Source: Rickettsiales bacterium (GTDB lineage Bacteria > Pseudomonadota > Alphaproteobacteria > Rickettsiales > UBA1997). Taken from it: 29,469 bases of DNA. The DNA lies in contig CANDYP010000005.1 in assembly GCA_947425005.1 (NCBI GenBank), positions 1-29,469 of the forward strand, in the 5' to 3' direction. The notes under the pieces are model-generated. The model worked only from the letters and a program-made list of their open reading frames with translations. It ran no database searches and had not been told where the DNA came from. Positions 16,670-22,557 of this stretch are shown piece after piece (within the stretch, counting starts at the first letter, position 1; the number at the start of each line of letters is the position of its first letter). The translations under genes and the position numbers were made by a program.

Positions 16670-16987
16670 ATGAAAAAACTTTCATTAATCATTGCTGCAG
16701 TTTCTCTTTTCGCTACTGCTGCTCAAGCTGAAACTAAAGCTGTTGCCGCTCCTGTAGCTAAAGCCGAAGTTAAAGCCGTTGCTGCTCCTGTAGCTAAAGC
16801 TGAAGTTAAAGCTGCTGCTCCTGTAGCTGCTGCTCCTGCTAAAGCTGAAGTTAAAGCTGCTGCTCCTGCTGTTAAAGCTGAAGTTGTTGCTACTGAAGCT
16901 GCTAAACCAGCTAAAAAAGCTAAAAAAGCTAAAAAAGTTGTAGCTCCTGCAGCTGAAGTTAAAGCTGAAGAAAAAGCTAAAAACTAA
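16670..16987 (+). CDS. Secreted alanine/lysine-rich repeat protein
   Basis: A 105-aa protein with a typical signal peptide (MKKLSLIIAAVSLFATAAQA) followed almost entirely by A, K, V, P and E. It is arranged in repeats of the type VAAPVAKAEVKA, then a basic run AKPAKKAKKAKKVV and an acidic-basic tail. Codons are strikingly uniform (GCT for Ala, AAA for Lys, GTT or GTA for Val), which suggests high expression, recent repeat expansion, or both. It has its own promoter candidate and a strong terminator, so it is probably a single-gene unit. The composition recalls acid-shock (Asr-like) periplasmic proteins and histone H1-like tails, but there is no family-level match I can name. Function unknown. 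Confidence 0.75.
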   Translation: MKKLSLIIAAVSLFATAAQAETKAVAAPVAKAEVKAVAAPVAKAEVKAAAPVAAAPAKAEVKAAAPAVKAEVVATEAAKPAKKAKKAKKVVAPAAEVKAEEKAKN

Positions 16988-17011
16988 TTTTAGTTTTTAA
17001 GTTCTTCTAAG

Positions 17012-17045
17012 AAGCCAAATCGGCAATTGTCGGTTTGGCTTTTTT
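17012..17045 (+). terminator. Intrinsic terminator of the Ala/Lys-rich gene
   Basis: AAGCCAAA (17012-17019) pairs perfectly with TTTGGCTT (17034-17041), with further pairing through TCGGCAA/TTGTCGG, and is followed by a T-run. It lies 25 bases after the stop codon and isolates the small gene from tRNA-Thr. Confidence 0.9.
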
Positions 17046-17116
17046 ATTGCGCGCACTTGCAAAAGTTCCCCTTGATTTTTTTTGGTTGCTGAAAAGAATG
17101 CGCCACTCCAATTTTT

Positions 17117-17191
17117 GCCGATTTAGCTCAGGGGTAGAGCTACTGTCTTGTAAACAGTGGGTCGGGAGTTCGAATCTCTCAATCGGCACCA
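17117..17191 (+). tRNA. tRNA-Thr (anticodon TGT)
   Basis: The acceptor stem GCCGATT pairs with AATCGGC. The D arm is AGCTCAGGGGTAGAGCT. The anticodon stem ACTGT/ACAGT encloses the loop CTTGTAA with anticodon TGT. The T arm GGGAGTTCGAATCTCTC is present. The discriminator A and CCA are encoded. A family T repeat begins at the CCA. Confidence 0.96.
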
Positions 17192-17350
17192 TCCTTCGCT
17201 CTTACGAGCTTCGGATGGCAGGCCTGTCCGTCGTAGCCTTGGCGAAGTCGGACCAGCCCTGTCAGACGAGATCGTTAGAGCGAAGGATCCCTTCGTAGCT
17301 CGAAGAGCGTAGTAGGGCTGGTTAAACACCCTCACTCCTCCACACCCCCC
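17189..17350. repeat. Family T tRNA-end repeat, copy 1
   Basis: It starts at the CCA of tRNA-Thr. CCATCC (17189-17194) can pair with GGATGG (17213-17218). Alternatively ATCCTTCGCTCTTACGA (17191-17207) can pair over 16 of 17 positions with TCGTTAGAGCGAAGGAT (17272-17288). Other hairpins are GTCCG/CGGAC and CTTCG/CGAAG (around 17291-17305). The tail ACACCCTCACTCCTCCACAC reaches almost to the plsC start. It is homologous to the copy after tRNA-Phe, with about 15 extra bases in the middle. Confidence 0.9.
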
Positions 17351-17353
17351 CAC

Positions 17354-18076
17354 ATGAATTTCATCACCTCCTTCCTCTTCCAGATCTTCCTCAACCTCTG
17401 GGGCATCATCATCCCCATTATTTACCTTCCTACGTCCCTCATTTTCAAAAGCTCCAAAATCGCCGATCACGGTGCCAAAGTTTGGGCCGCAGTCATCGTC
17501 TGGGTTTTAAACAAACTTTGCAAAATTGAGTACGAATTTATCGGTCTAGAAAAATTACCCAAAGAATCCTGCATCGTAGCCTGCAAACATCAGTCCGCGT
17601 GGGAAACCGTCGTGATGCATTTAATATTCCGCCGCCCAGTTTACGCCTTCAAAAAAGAGCTTTTAAAAATTCCATTTTACGGCTGGTTCCTGCGCGTGAT
17701 GAGCGGCATCGTAGTTGATCGCGATGGCGGCATGAGCGCATTAAAAGACCTCATCAAACAAACCAAAAAATATTTATCCCAAAATCAAACGATCATTCTT
17801 TTCCCGCAGGGCACGCGGGTTCCGGTTGGCGAAGGTGCCGACAAATATCCTTACCAAGCCGGCATCACTGCTTTGTACCTCGCTTGTAATGTAAAGGTTG
17901 TACCCGCCGCTTTGAACTCAGGTGAGTTCTGGCCAAAAACAGGCCTCTTAAAAAAGCCCGGAAAAATCACTTTGGAGTTTTTGGATCCGATTGAACCGGG
18001 GCTTTCTAAGCAGGAATTTGCGCTGAGGATGGAATCTGCAATCGAGAAGCGAAGCGAGGAACTTCGCAGAATTTAA
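17354..18076 (+). CDS. plsC: 1-acyl-sn-glycerol-3-phosphate acyltransferase
   Basis: A 240-aa membrane enzyme that adds the second acyl chain to lysophosphatidic acid in phospholipid synthesis. An N-terminal hydrophobic segment (about residues 4-32) is followed by the catalytic box KHQSAWE (His79 to Glu84). This is an HX4E variant of the usual HX4D box and is common in alphaproteobacterial PlsC. The acceptor-binding motif is FPQGTR (150-155), and VVPAALNSGEFWP lies further on. The start ATG directly follows the tail of a family T repeat in C-rich sequence with no Shine-Dalgarno match, so its transcription may come through tRNA-Thr and the repeat. It converges on ccmE with a 1-base gap and no terminator. 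Confidence 0.93.
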   Translation: MNFITSFLFQIFLNLWGIIIPIIYLPTSLIFKSSKIADHGAKVWAAVIVWVLNKLCKIEYEFIGLEKLPKESCIVACKHQSAWETVVMHLIFRRPVYAFKKELLKIPFYGWFLRVMSGIVVDRDGGMSALKDLIKQTKKYLSQNQTIILFPQGTRVPVGEGADKYPYQAGITALYLACNVKVVPAALNSGEFWPKTGLLKKPGKITLEFLDPIEPGLSKQEFALRMESAIEKRSEELRRI

Positions 18077-18077
18077 T

Positions 18078-18509
18078 TCATTTCTTCAAACTCTTCGCCA
18101 CTTCCGGCGGCATGTATTTTTCGTCGTGCTTCACCAGTAATTCTTTTGAGAAAAACTCATTTTTTTCTGCATCAAATTTTCCCTTGGCCACGACGCCTTG
18201 ATCTTCTCGGAATAGGTCTGGCAACAGTCCAGAATAATGGATTAGCAAATCTTCCTGCAAATCAGTAATTACAAATTCAGTTGTCGTCGCATCAATTTTT
18301 TTGACGGAATTTTTTTTCACCAAACCACCAACTCTGATTTGTTTGTGAGCGGTTTTTTGCAAAACCTCTTCCGCCCTTAGTTCTGAAGGCGCGTAAAAAA
18401 ACACGATGCTGTCACGAAAATTTGAAATCACAAAAAGCAGCGCCAGCAAAGAGACGACAAATATCGATCCCACAAAAATTACGCGCTTTTTTTTACGGCT
18501 ATTTTTCAT
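18078..18509 (-). CDS. ccmE: Cytochrome c-type biogenesis heme chaperone CcmE
   Basis: A 143-aa periplasmic heme chaperone of System I cytochrome c maturation. It covalently binds heme delivered by CcmC and passes it to CcmF/H. Seen: a basic N-terminus and one transmembrane helix (VIFVGSIFVVSLLALLFVIS), the OB-fold start QIRVGGLV, and the heme-binding histidine in LLVKHDEKYMPPEV. The start overlaps the ccmD stop by 11 bases, so the two are translationally coupled. ccmA, ccmB, ccmC, ccmF, ccmG and ccmH are not nearby, so the pathway is dispersed in this genome. Confidence 0.96.
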   Translation of the reverse strand: MKNSRKKKRVIFVGSIFVVSLLALLFVISNFRDSIVFFYAPSELRAEEVLQKTAHKQIRVGGLVKKNSVKKIDATTTEFVITDLQEDLLIHYSGLLPDLFREDQGVVAKGKFDAEKNEFFSKELLVKHDEKYMPPEVAKSLKK

Positions 18510-18633
18510 TTTTGATTTTTGCTTTTGCGGAAAAATATTTCGTCACAACTATCAGCATCAACCCAGTCATAACAAGGCTTGCAACAGCATAGGCCATCAG
18601 AACGTAATTTGAATAATCAGTTAAATTTTCCAT
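18499..18633 (-). CDS. ccmD: Heme exporter protein CcmD
   Basis: A 44-aa single-helix membrane protein read from the ATG at 18633 to the TAG at 18499 (MENLTDYSNYVLMAYAVASL...). CcmD stabilises CcmE with CcmC and is needed for release of holo-CcmE. The features fit: a short polar start, the family-typical Y..YV..AY pattern, one transmembrane helix of about 20 residues, and a basic tail (KYFSAKAKIKNEK). The 11-base overlap with ccmE supports the call. Palindrome C lies 70 bases upstream. Confidence 0.9.
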   Translation of the reverse strand: MENLTDYSNYVLMAYAVASLVMTGLMLIVVTKYFSAKAKIKNEK

Positions 18634-18703
18634 GATTTCTGAATTTAAATTTTAGTGGACTTGCAAAATAAAAGCCGGTTCCTACTTTGCGCGGCTCGTT
18701 TTT

Positions 18704-18864
18704 ATACCCAAACAACCTGAAGATACCGCATTTTTCCAAAGTATTTTTTAGGAAAAATCGCGACGGAGAATGACGCTGTACCAAGTGGTACAGCGTCATT
18801 CTCCGAGCGAATTTTTACAAAAAAGACGAAGGAAAAGTGCGGTATCTTCAGGTTGTTTGGGTAT
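18704..18864. repeat. Palindrome C, 161 bp, directly upstream of tRNA-Phe
   Basis: The outer arms ATACCCAAACAACCTGAAGA (18704 onwards) and its complement ending at 18864 extend through TACCGCA/TGCGGTA. The centre is a second strong palindrome, GGAGAATGACGCTGTACCA paired with its complement across a 2-base AG loop. The right end is 3 bases from the first base of tRNA-Phe. Only the stretch between the arms (AAAGTATTTTTTAGG and ACAAAAAAGACGAAGG) is unpaired. Confidence 0.92.
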
Positions 18865-18867
18865 TAT

Positions 18868-18943
18868 GCCTGAATAGCTCAGTTGGTAGAGCAAAGGACT
18901 GAAAATCCTTGTGTCGCTGGTTCGATTCCGGCTTCAGGCACCA
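18868..18943 (+). tRNA. tRNA-Phe (anticodon GAA)
   Basis: The acceptor stem GCCTGAA pairs with TTCAGGC. The D arm AGCTCAGTTGGTAGAGC is present. The anticodon stem AGGAC/ATCCT-type pairing encloses the loop with anticodon GAA. The T arm CTGGTTCGATTCCGG is present. The discriminator A and CCA are encoded. It is bounded by palindrome C on the left and a family T repeat on the right. Confidence 0.96.
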
Positions 18944-19080
18944 GCCTTCGCTCTTACGAGCTTCGGCTGGCAGGCCTCCCGTTAGGGAAGGACTGTCAGA
19001 CGGAGATCGTTAGAGCGAAGGCTGCCCTTCGTAGCTCGAAGAGCGCAGGAGGGCCGGTTCAGACACCCTCAATCCTCCAC
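18941..19080. repeat. Family T tRNA-end repeat, copy 2
   Basis: It starts at the CCA of tRNA-Phe. CCAGCC (18941-18946) pairs with GGCTGG (18965-18970). Alternatively AGCCTTCGCTCTTACGA (18943-18959) pairs with TCGTTAGAGCGAAGGCT (19007-19023). Relative to copy 1 the changed base (T to G) is matched by A to C changes in both possible partners. The middle contains CCCGTTAGGG in place of the copy 1 hairpin. The tail ACACCCTCAATCCTCCAC runs into the pgeF 3' end and contains its stop codon. Confidence 0.9.
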
Positions 19081-19767
19081 CACCCCAATCACCGAAACAT
19101 TCCTCCCGCAATCCTTCTCCCCTCGATGAGTTGACCTCCGAAAGCTAAAAAAATCTTTCTCATTTTCGTAAGTATCAATTTTCAAATTTTCGATTTTTTT
19201 AATTCCCGCTTCGCGCAATTTTTGCTCGACGTAAGAAGGCAGATCAAACCAGTATTTCTCTGACCTTTCACCATTTACAAAAAAACTTTTATTACCCGCA
19301 TCATCGCTGATAAATTCATCAAAAAATTCTTGTGAAACTTCGTAAGATTTTTGCTGAATCATCGGACCAACCATCGCTGTGATATTTTCCGCGCCCAGTT
19401 TTTTCATTTCCACAACAGTTGACGCAATCACACCCAGCTTTGCTCCGCGCCATCCGGCGTGAGTTGCGGCAATCACGTTTTTTTCTTCGTCACAAAATAA
19501 AATCGGCGCGCAATCCGCAGTGATCACGCCAATCACAATGTTTGGCAAATTGGTTACAAGCGCGTCCGCCTTGGGCAAACCTTGATCGCCGTGAATTTTA
19601 TTTAGAGCATCCAGCCCCACAACTTCGTTGCCGTGAATCTGATTTACGAACAAAACTTTTTGGCTGTTAAAATTTTCTGCAGTTAGCGCATCGCGAAGAT
19701 TGTCGCGGTTTTGCAGTTCACGATCGATGATGCAATCCTTGCCGAAAAAGTGATATTTTACGCTCAT
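19069..19767 (-). CDS. pgeF: Peptidoglycan editing factor PgeF (laccase-domain, YfiH family)
   Basis: A 232-aa protein of the multicopper-oxidase-like YfiH/PgeF family, which edits misincorporated L-Ser from UDP-MurNAc peptides; other purine-nucleoside activities are reported for relatives. The three metal-site residues are present: His45 in NQIHGNEVV, Cys86 in TADCAPILF and His103 in THAGWRG. The C-terminal FFSFRRSTHRGEKDCGRNVSVI is typical. The start ATG overlaps the thrB stop (ATGA), so it is translated in series with thrB. The last few codons and the stop fall in the tail of a family T repeat. Confidence 0.93.
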   Translation of the reverse strand: MSVKYHFFGKDCIIDRELQNRDNLRDALTAENFNSQKVLFVNQIHGNEVVGLDALNKIHGDQGLPKADALVTNLPNIVIGVITADCAPILFCDEEKNVIAATHAGWRGAKLGVIASTVVEMKKLGAENITAMVGPMIQQKSYEVSQEFFDEFISDDAGNKSFFVNGERSEKYWFDLPSYVEQKLREAGIKKIENLKIDTYENEKDFFSFRRSTHRGEKDCGRNVSVIGVVED

Positions 19768-20729
19768 ATTTGTCCTCTAAAAAAGCGCAATTTCGCTAGA
19801 TATTCTTGCGGATTTTTGACATTCACCAAAGAATCTTTCGGAGTAAAAAACATGTCGTGAAGCCTTGTCAGCAAAAAGCGCATCGCCGCTCCAATCAAAG
19901 CAATTTTTAGGAAATTTTTTTCTGCTGCAGAAAATTTTCTGACCGTCTCGTAACCGCACAACATTTCGTCAAATTTCTTTTGTTCGAAATTATTTTTTTC
20001 GTCGAAGCACCAAGCGTTTACAATCACCGCAAAATCGTAGATCAGCGCATCACTGGCCGCGAAATAAAAATCAATCACACCACTTAATTTTGCGTTCTCG
20101 TCAAAAAAAACATTGTCCGGAAAAAGATCGAGATGAGCTGCGCTCGTAGGCAGATCAAAGCGCCACGAGTTTTGTAAAAAATCTAGATTGTCAAAAATTT
20201 CTGCGCGTAAATCTTTTTGGTAATTTTCGACCAAGCCTTCGAACTTAGAAAATAAAGGCTTCCAGCCCTTGATGCCTAACTCGTTAAGGCGCGACATTTT
20301 AAAATCTGCCGCCGCTAAATGGAGCTCTGCCAGCACCTTACCAACTTCAAAACAGTGGCTTGCAGTGATGCTGTCGTAGTAACCGTCCAAGCGAGTTTTT
20401 AAAGTTGCGCCGCTTAAGAAAGTGACAATCGCTGATTTTTTTTCCTTCAGATCAACAATCGTAGAGCCAGAATTATCAAGGATCGGACGCGGACAACAGA
20501 TTCCTTTTTGCGCCAGATGAAGTTTAAAATTTATGAAAAATGGTAAGTCATTTTTGTCGATTCGTGACTCAAAAATTGTGAGAATAAATTTCCCTTTTTG
20601 AGTTTCTAAAATGAAATTTGAATTGTCGATGCCGTCAATGATCTCCTTGATTGAGACCAGATTTCCTAAATCGTATTTTGTTAGATGTTGCTTGATTTCT
20701 TCGGGAAAGATTTTTGTGTAAACTGCCAT
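19764..20729 (-). CDS. thrB: Homoserine kinase, type II (APH-fold)
   Basis: A 321-aa homoserine kinase of the aminoglycoside-phosphotransferase fold, making O-phosphohomoserine for threonine synthesis. It is distinct from the GHMP-type ThrB of enterobacteria. Seen: the typical alphaproteobacterial start MAVYTKIFPEEI, IDGIDNSNFIL, the catalytic loop HLDLFPDNVFF (about 199-209) and the metal-binding GVIDFYFAASD. Length is normal. It is followed by pgeF with a 4-base overlap and preceded by a short inverted repeat. No thrA or thrC is in the window. Confidence 0.93.
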   Translation of the reverse strand: MAVYTKIFPEEIKQHLTKYDLGNLVSIKEIIDGIDNSNFILETQKGKFILTIFESRIDKNDLPFFINFKLHLAQKGICCPRPILDNSGSTIVDLKEKKSAIVTFLSGATLKTRLDGYYDSITASHCFEVGKVLAELHLAAADFKMSRLNELGIKGWKPLFSKFEGLVENYQKDLRAEIFDNLDFLQNSWRFDLPTSAAHLDLFPDNVFFDENAKLSGVIDFYFAASDALIYDFAVIVNAWCFDEKNNFEQKKFDEMLCGYETVRKFSAAEKNFLKIALIGAAMRFLLTRLHDMFFTPKDSLVNVKNPQEYLAKLRFFRGQI

Positions 20730-20755
20730 TATTTTAAATTTAAATTTGACTCACG

Positions 20756-20791
20756 AGATCCCGTCATTCGACGCAGTGACAGGCTGGGATT
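20756..20791. repeat. Short inverted repeat between the HEMAH gene and thrB
   Basis: GATCCCGTCATTCGACG pairs imperfectly with GTGACAGGCTGGGATT: ATCCC with GGGAT and GTCA with TGAC. The TCATTCGACGCAGTGAC core loosely resembles the GAATGACGC centre of palindrome C. It lies 3 bases past the stop of the upstream gene and could mark a transcript end. Confidence 0.5.
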
Positions 20792-20793
20792 CA

Positions 20794-21624
20794 TCACTTT
20801 TTCTCGTCGAGCTCTTGAGATTTTTGCCATCCCGCTTGCCACATGGCATTTGATTTGACGCCCTTCGACCACGATCCTTGCGTCTTTTTTTGGAAAGATT
20901 CTACGCGTTCTTGAAATTTTTGCTCGGGCTGTTCGAGCTTGACCTGACTAGCTATTTCAAGAGTATGCGCCGCAATTTTAGGATCAATTTTTGACTTTAT
21001 TTGCGGGTTAAAAATTCGCTCAATGAAGTTGGTAGTATTTTCAAAAAAACTCATGACTTCAGTCGTGGTGAAGTCTCCGCTTGCCCGCACATTTCGCGAA
21101 ATGCTGAGCAATTCGAAGTAGCGCGCGAACAGTTCTGAAATGAATTGATGTTGCGGATAGGTCTTCAGCGCATCGACCATCAGCCGTTTGATTTCGCCCT
21201 TCAAAGCCACATTTTGGGGCTCACGATTTTTCATGTCGAAGCCGATAGCTTGGCGAAATTCTTCGCCCAAATTAATTTCACTTTCAAATTCCAAAGCATG
21301 CGCCATCTCGTGCGCTATCAGGTTGCAAGTCAGTTGACGCAAAATTATTTTCTTCTTCACCACCTTCGAAAAAGTGCCGAAAACTTTGTTAAAAACTTTG
21401 CTTTGCTCGGTTAAGTAACAACCGACATTAGTGTCCCAACCCTTGGTAATCTTGACTTCGAACTTCAAATCTTTTTCCTGAACTTTAGTTAAAATCAGAT
21501 CAAGACCATCTTTAAAAAGTTCGATGCGGTAAAGATTGCAAAAAGTTTTGAGAAATTTTTCTGGCTCGGCAACGCCTTCAAAATCAAGATGTGGGGCGAA
21601 AATATTTTTTAGGAGATCGGTCAT
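20794..21624 (-). CDS. Uncharacterised protein with HEMAH zinc-peptidase motif
   Basis: A 276-aa protein that I do not recognise by name. It has NLIAHEMAHALEFE (His105, Glu106, His109), an HExxH zinc-metallopeptidase motif in a helix. About 55 residues later QFISELFARYFELL (Glu164) follows, a candidate third ligand of the gluzincin type; E-L-F-A-R-x-F-E helices follow HExxH motifs in metallopeptidase-like domains of polyvalent proteins. No signal peptide or transmembrane helix is visible, so it is probably cytoplasmic. The C-terminus is Gln/Lys/Trp-rich (GSWSKGVKSNAMWQAGWQKS). The start directly follows the trmL stop (TAAATG), so the two are co-translated. It may be an active protease or a structural relative; activity is unproven. 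Confidence 0.75.
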   Translation of the reverse strand: MTDLLKNIFAPHLDFEGVAEPEKFLKTFCNLYRIELFKDGLDLILTKVQEKDLKFEVKITKGWDTNVGCYLTEQSKVFNKVFGTFSKVVKKKIILRQLTCNLIAHEMAHALEFESEINLGEEFRQAIGFDMKNREPQNVALKGEIKRLMVDALKTYPQHQFISELFARYFELLSISRNVRASGDFTTTEVMSFFENTTNFIERIFNPQIKSKIDPKIAAHTLEIASQVKLEQPEQKFQERVESFQKKTQGSWSKGVKSNAMWQAGWQKSQELDEKK

Positions 21625-22068
21625 TTATTCTAAAGATTTTGCCAAAACGATGCCGCAAGAAATTGCCACATTGAGGGAGCGCATGCCATTTTTCATCGGG
21701 ATAAAAATTTTGTGGTGGGCTTTTAAAGCCACGTCTTCAGGAACTCCAGCACTTTCTCGGCCGAACATTAAAACATCATTTTTTTGAAAAGAAAATTTGC
21801 GGTAATCATCACTCGACTTGGTCGATGCTAAAATTAATCGCTGATTTTTTTGCTCAATTTCGCTGAAAAAAAATTCTTCAAACGAGTCGTGACGAAAAAT
21901 TTTTGCTTGATGAATGTAATCCAAAGCCGACTTTTTTATGCGCTGCATATCGAAGGGAAAACCGCATGGCTCAATGACGTGCAGCTCAACATCAAAACAA
22001 ACGCAGGTACGAATTATCGCCCCCACATTACCGGCAATATCCGGCTGAAACAAAACAACCTTGGTCAT
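21625..22068 (-). CDS. trmL: tRNA (cytidine(34)-2'-O)-methyltransferase
   Basis: A 147-aa SPOUT-family enzyme (TrmL/YibK) that 2'-O-methylates the wobble base of certain leucine tRNAs. Seen: FQPDIAGNVGAIIRTC at the N-terminus, VIEPCGFPFD, LMFGRESAGVP, and the knot segment IPMKNGMRSLNVAISCGIVL that binds S-adenosylmethionine. It is minimal length, with no extra RNA-binding domain, as expected for TrmL rather than TrmH or RlmB. It diverges from fdxB across a 124-base gap that should hold both promoters. Confidence 0.93.
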   Translation of the reverse strand: MTKVVLFQPDIAGNVGAIIRTCVCFDVELHVIEPCGFPFDMQRIKKSALDYIHQAKIFRHDSFEEFFFSEIEQKNQRLILASTKSSDDYRKFSFQKNDVLMFGRESAGVPEDVALKAHHKIFIPMKNGMRSLNVAISCGIVLAKSLE

Positions 22069-22192
22069 AAATTTACGACATTAAAATAATTGAAAAACTT
22101 GCGGAAAATTCTTTGTCTTTTAAAACCTCAATTTGTAAAAAGCCCAGCTTCAAATTTTCTCATTTCAAATCCCCCAAGAAGGCTCTAATTCA

Positions 22193-22531
22193 ATGACAGA
22201 AACCGTTAAAATTATTTTCATTACCAAAGGCGAAAAACAAGAGTTTCAAGTTCCAGTTGGCACCACAGTTTTAGAAGCTGCTCACAACAACAATATCGAT
22301 TTAGAAGGCGCTTGCGAAGGCTCTCTTGCTTGCTCAACTTGCCACGTAATTGTTGAAAAAAGTTTTTACGAAATGCTGGAAGAGCCTTCTGAGGATGAAG
22401 AAGACATGTTAGATTTAGCTTTCGGCCTAACTCCAACTTCCAGATTGGGCTGCCAAATTATCATGACCAAAGAGTTAGACGGCCTCACTTTAGTGGTTCC
22501 AGATGAAACTCGAAATGTTTCCATCAACTAA
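22193..22531 (+). CDS. fdxB: [2Fe-2S] ferredoxin, adrenodoxin type
   Basis: A 112-aa electron carrier of the ISC/adrenodoxin-type ferredoxins. The cluster ligands are Cys41, Cys47, Cys50 (GACEGSLACSTCHV) and Cys87 (SRLGCQII), with the acidic helix EEPSEDEEDMLD that docks redox partners. It likely serves iron-sulfur cluster assembly, cytochrome P450 or heme a synthesis. iscS, iscU, hscA and hscB are absent here. It starts a plus-strand run with the 477-aa gene (26-base gap), prmC, panC and the coiled-coil gene. Confidence 0.95.
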   Translation: MTETVKIIFITKGEKQEFQVPVGTTVLEAAHNNNIDLEGACEGSLACSTCHVIVEKSFYEMLEEPSEDEEDMLDLAFGLTPTSRLGCQIIMTKELDGLTLVVPDETRNVSIN

Positions 22532-22557
22532 ATTTCACCCAACTAAAAATAAATTTT

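Noticed and set aside
16737..16980. DNA tandem repeat as a minisatellite without a gene
   Set aside because: A continuous frame with signal peptide, uniform codon choice, start, stop and terminator supports a real protein.
17007..17192. A 61-codon open frame antisense to tRNA-Thr starting MVPIERFELPTHCLQD
   Set aside because: This is the typical spurious translation of the complement of a tRNA-Thr gene and its flank, not a protein.
18883..19134. Open frame running out of tRNA-Phe through the repeat
   Set aside because: Translation of tRNA and repeat sequence that also overlaps the end of pgeF; no coding character.
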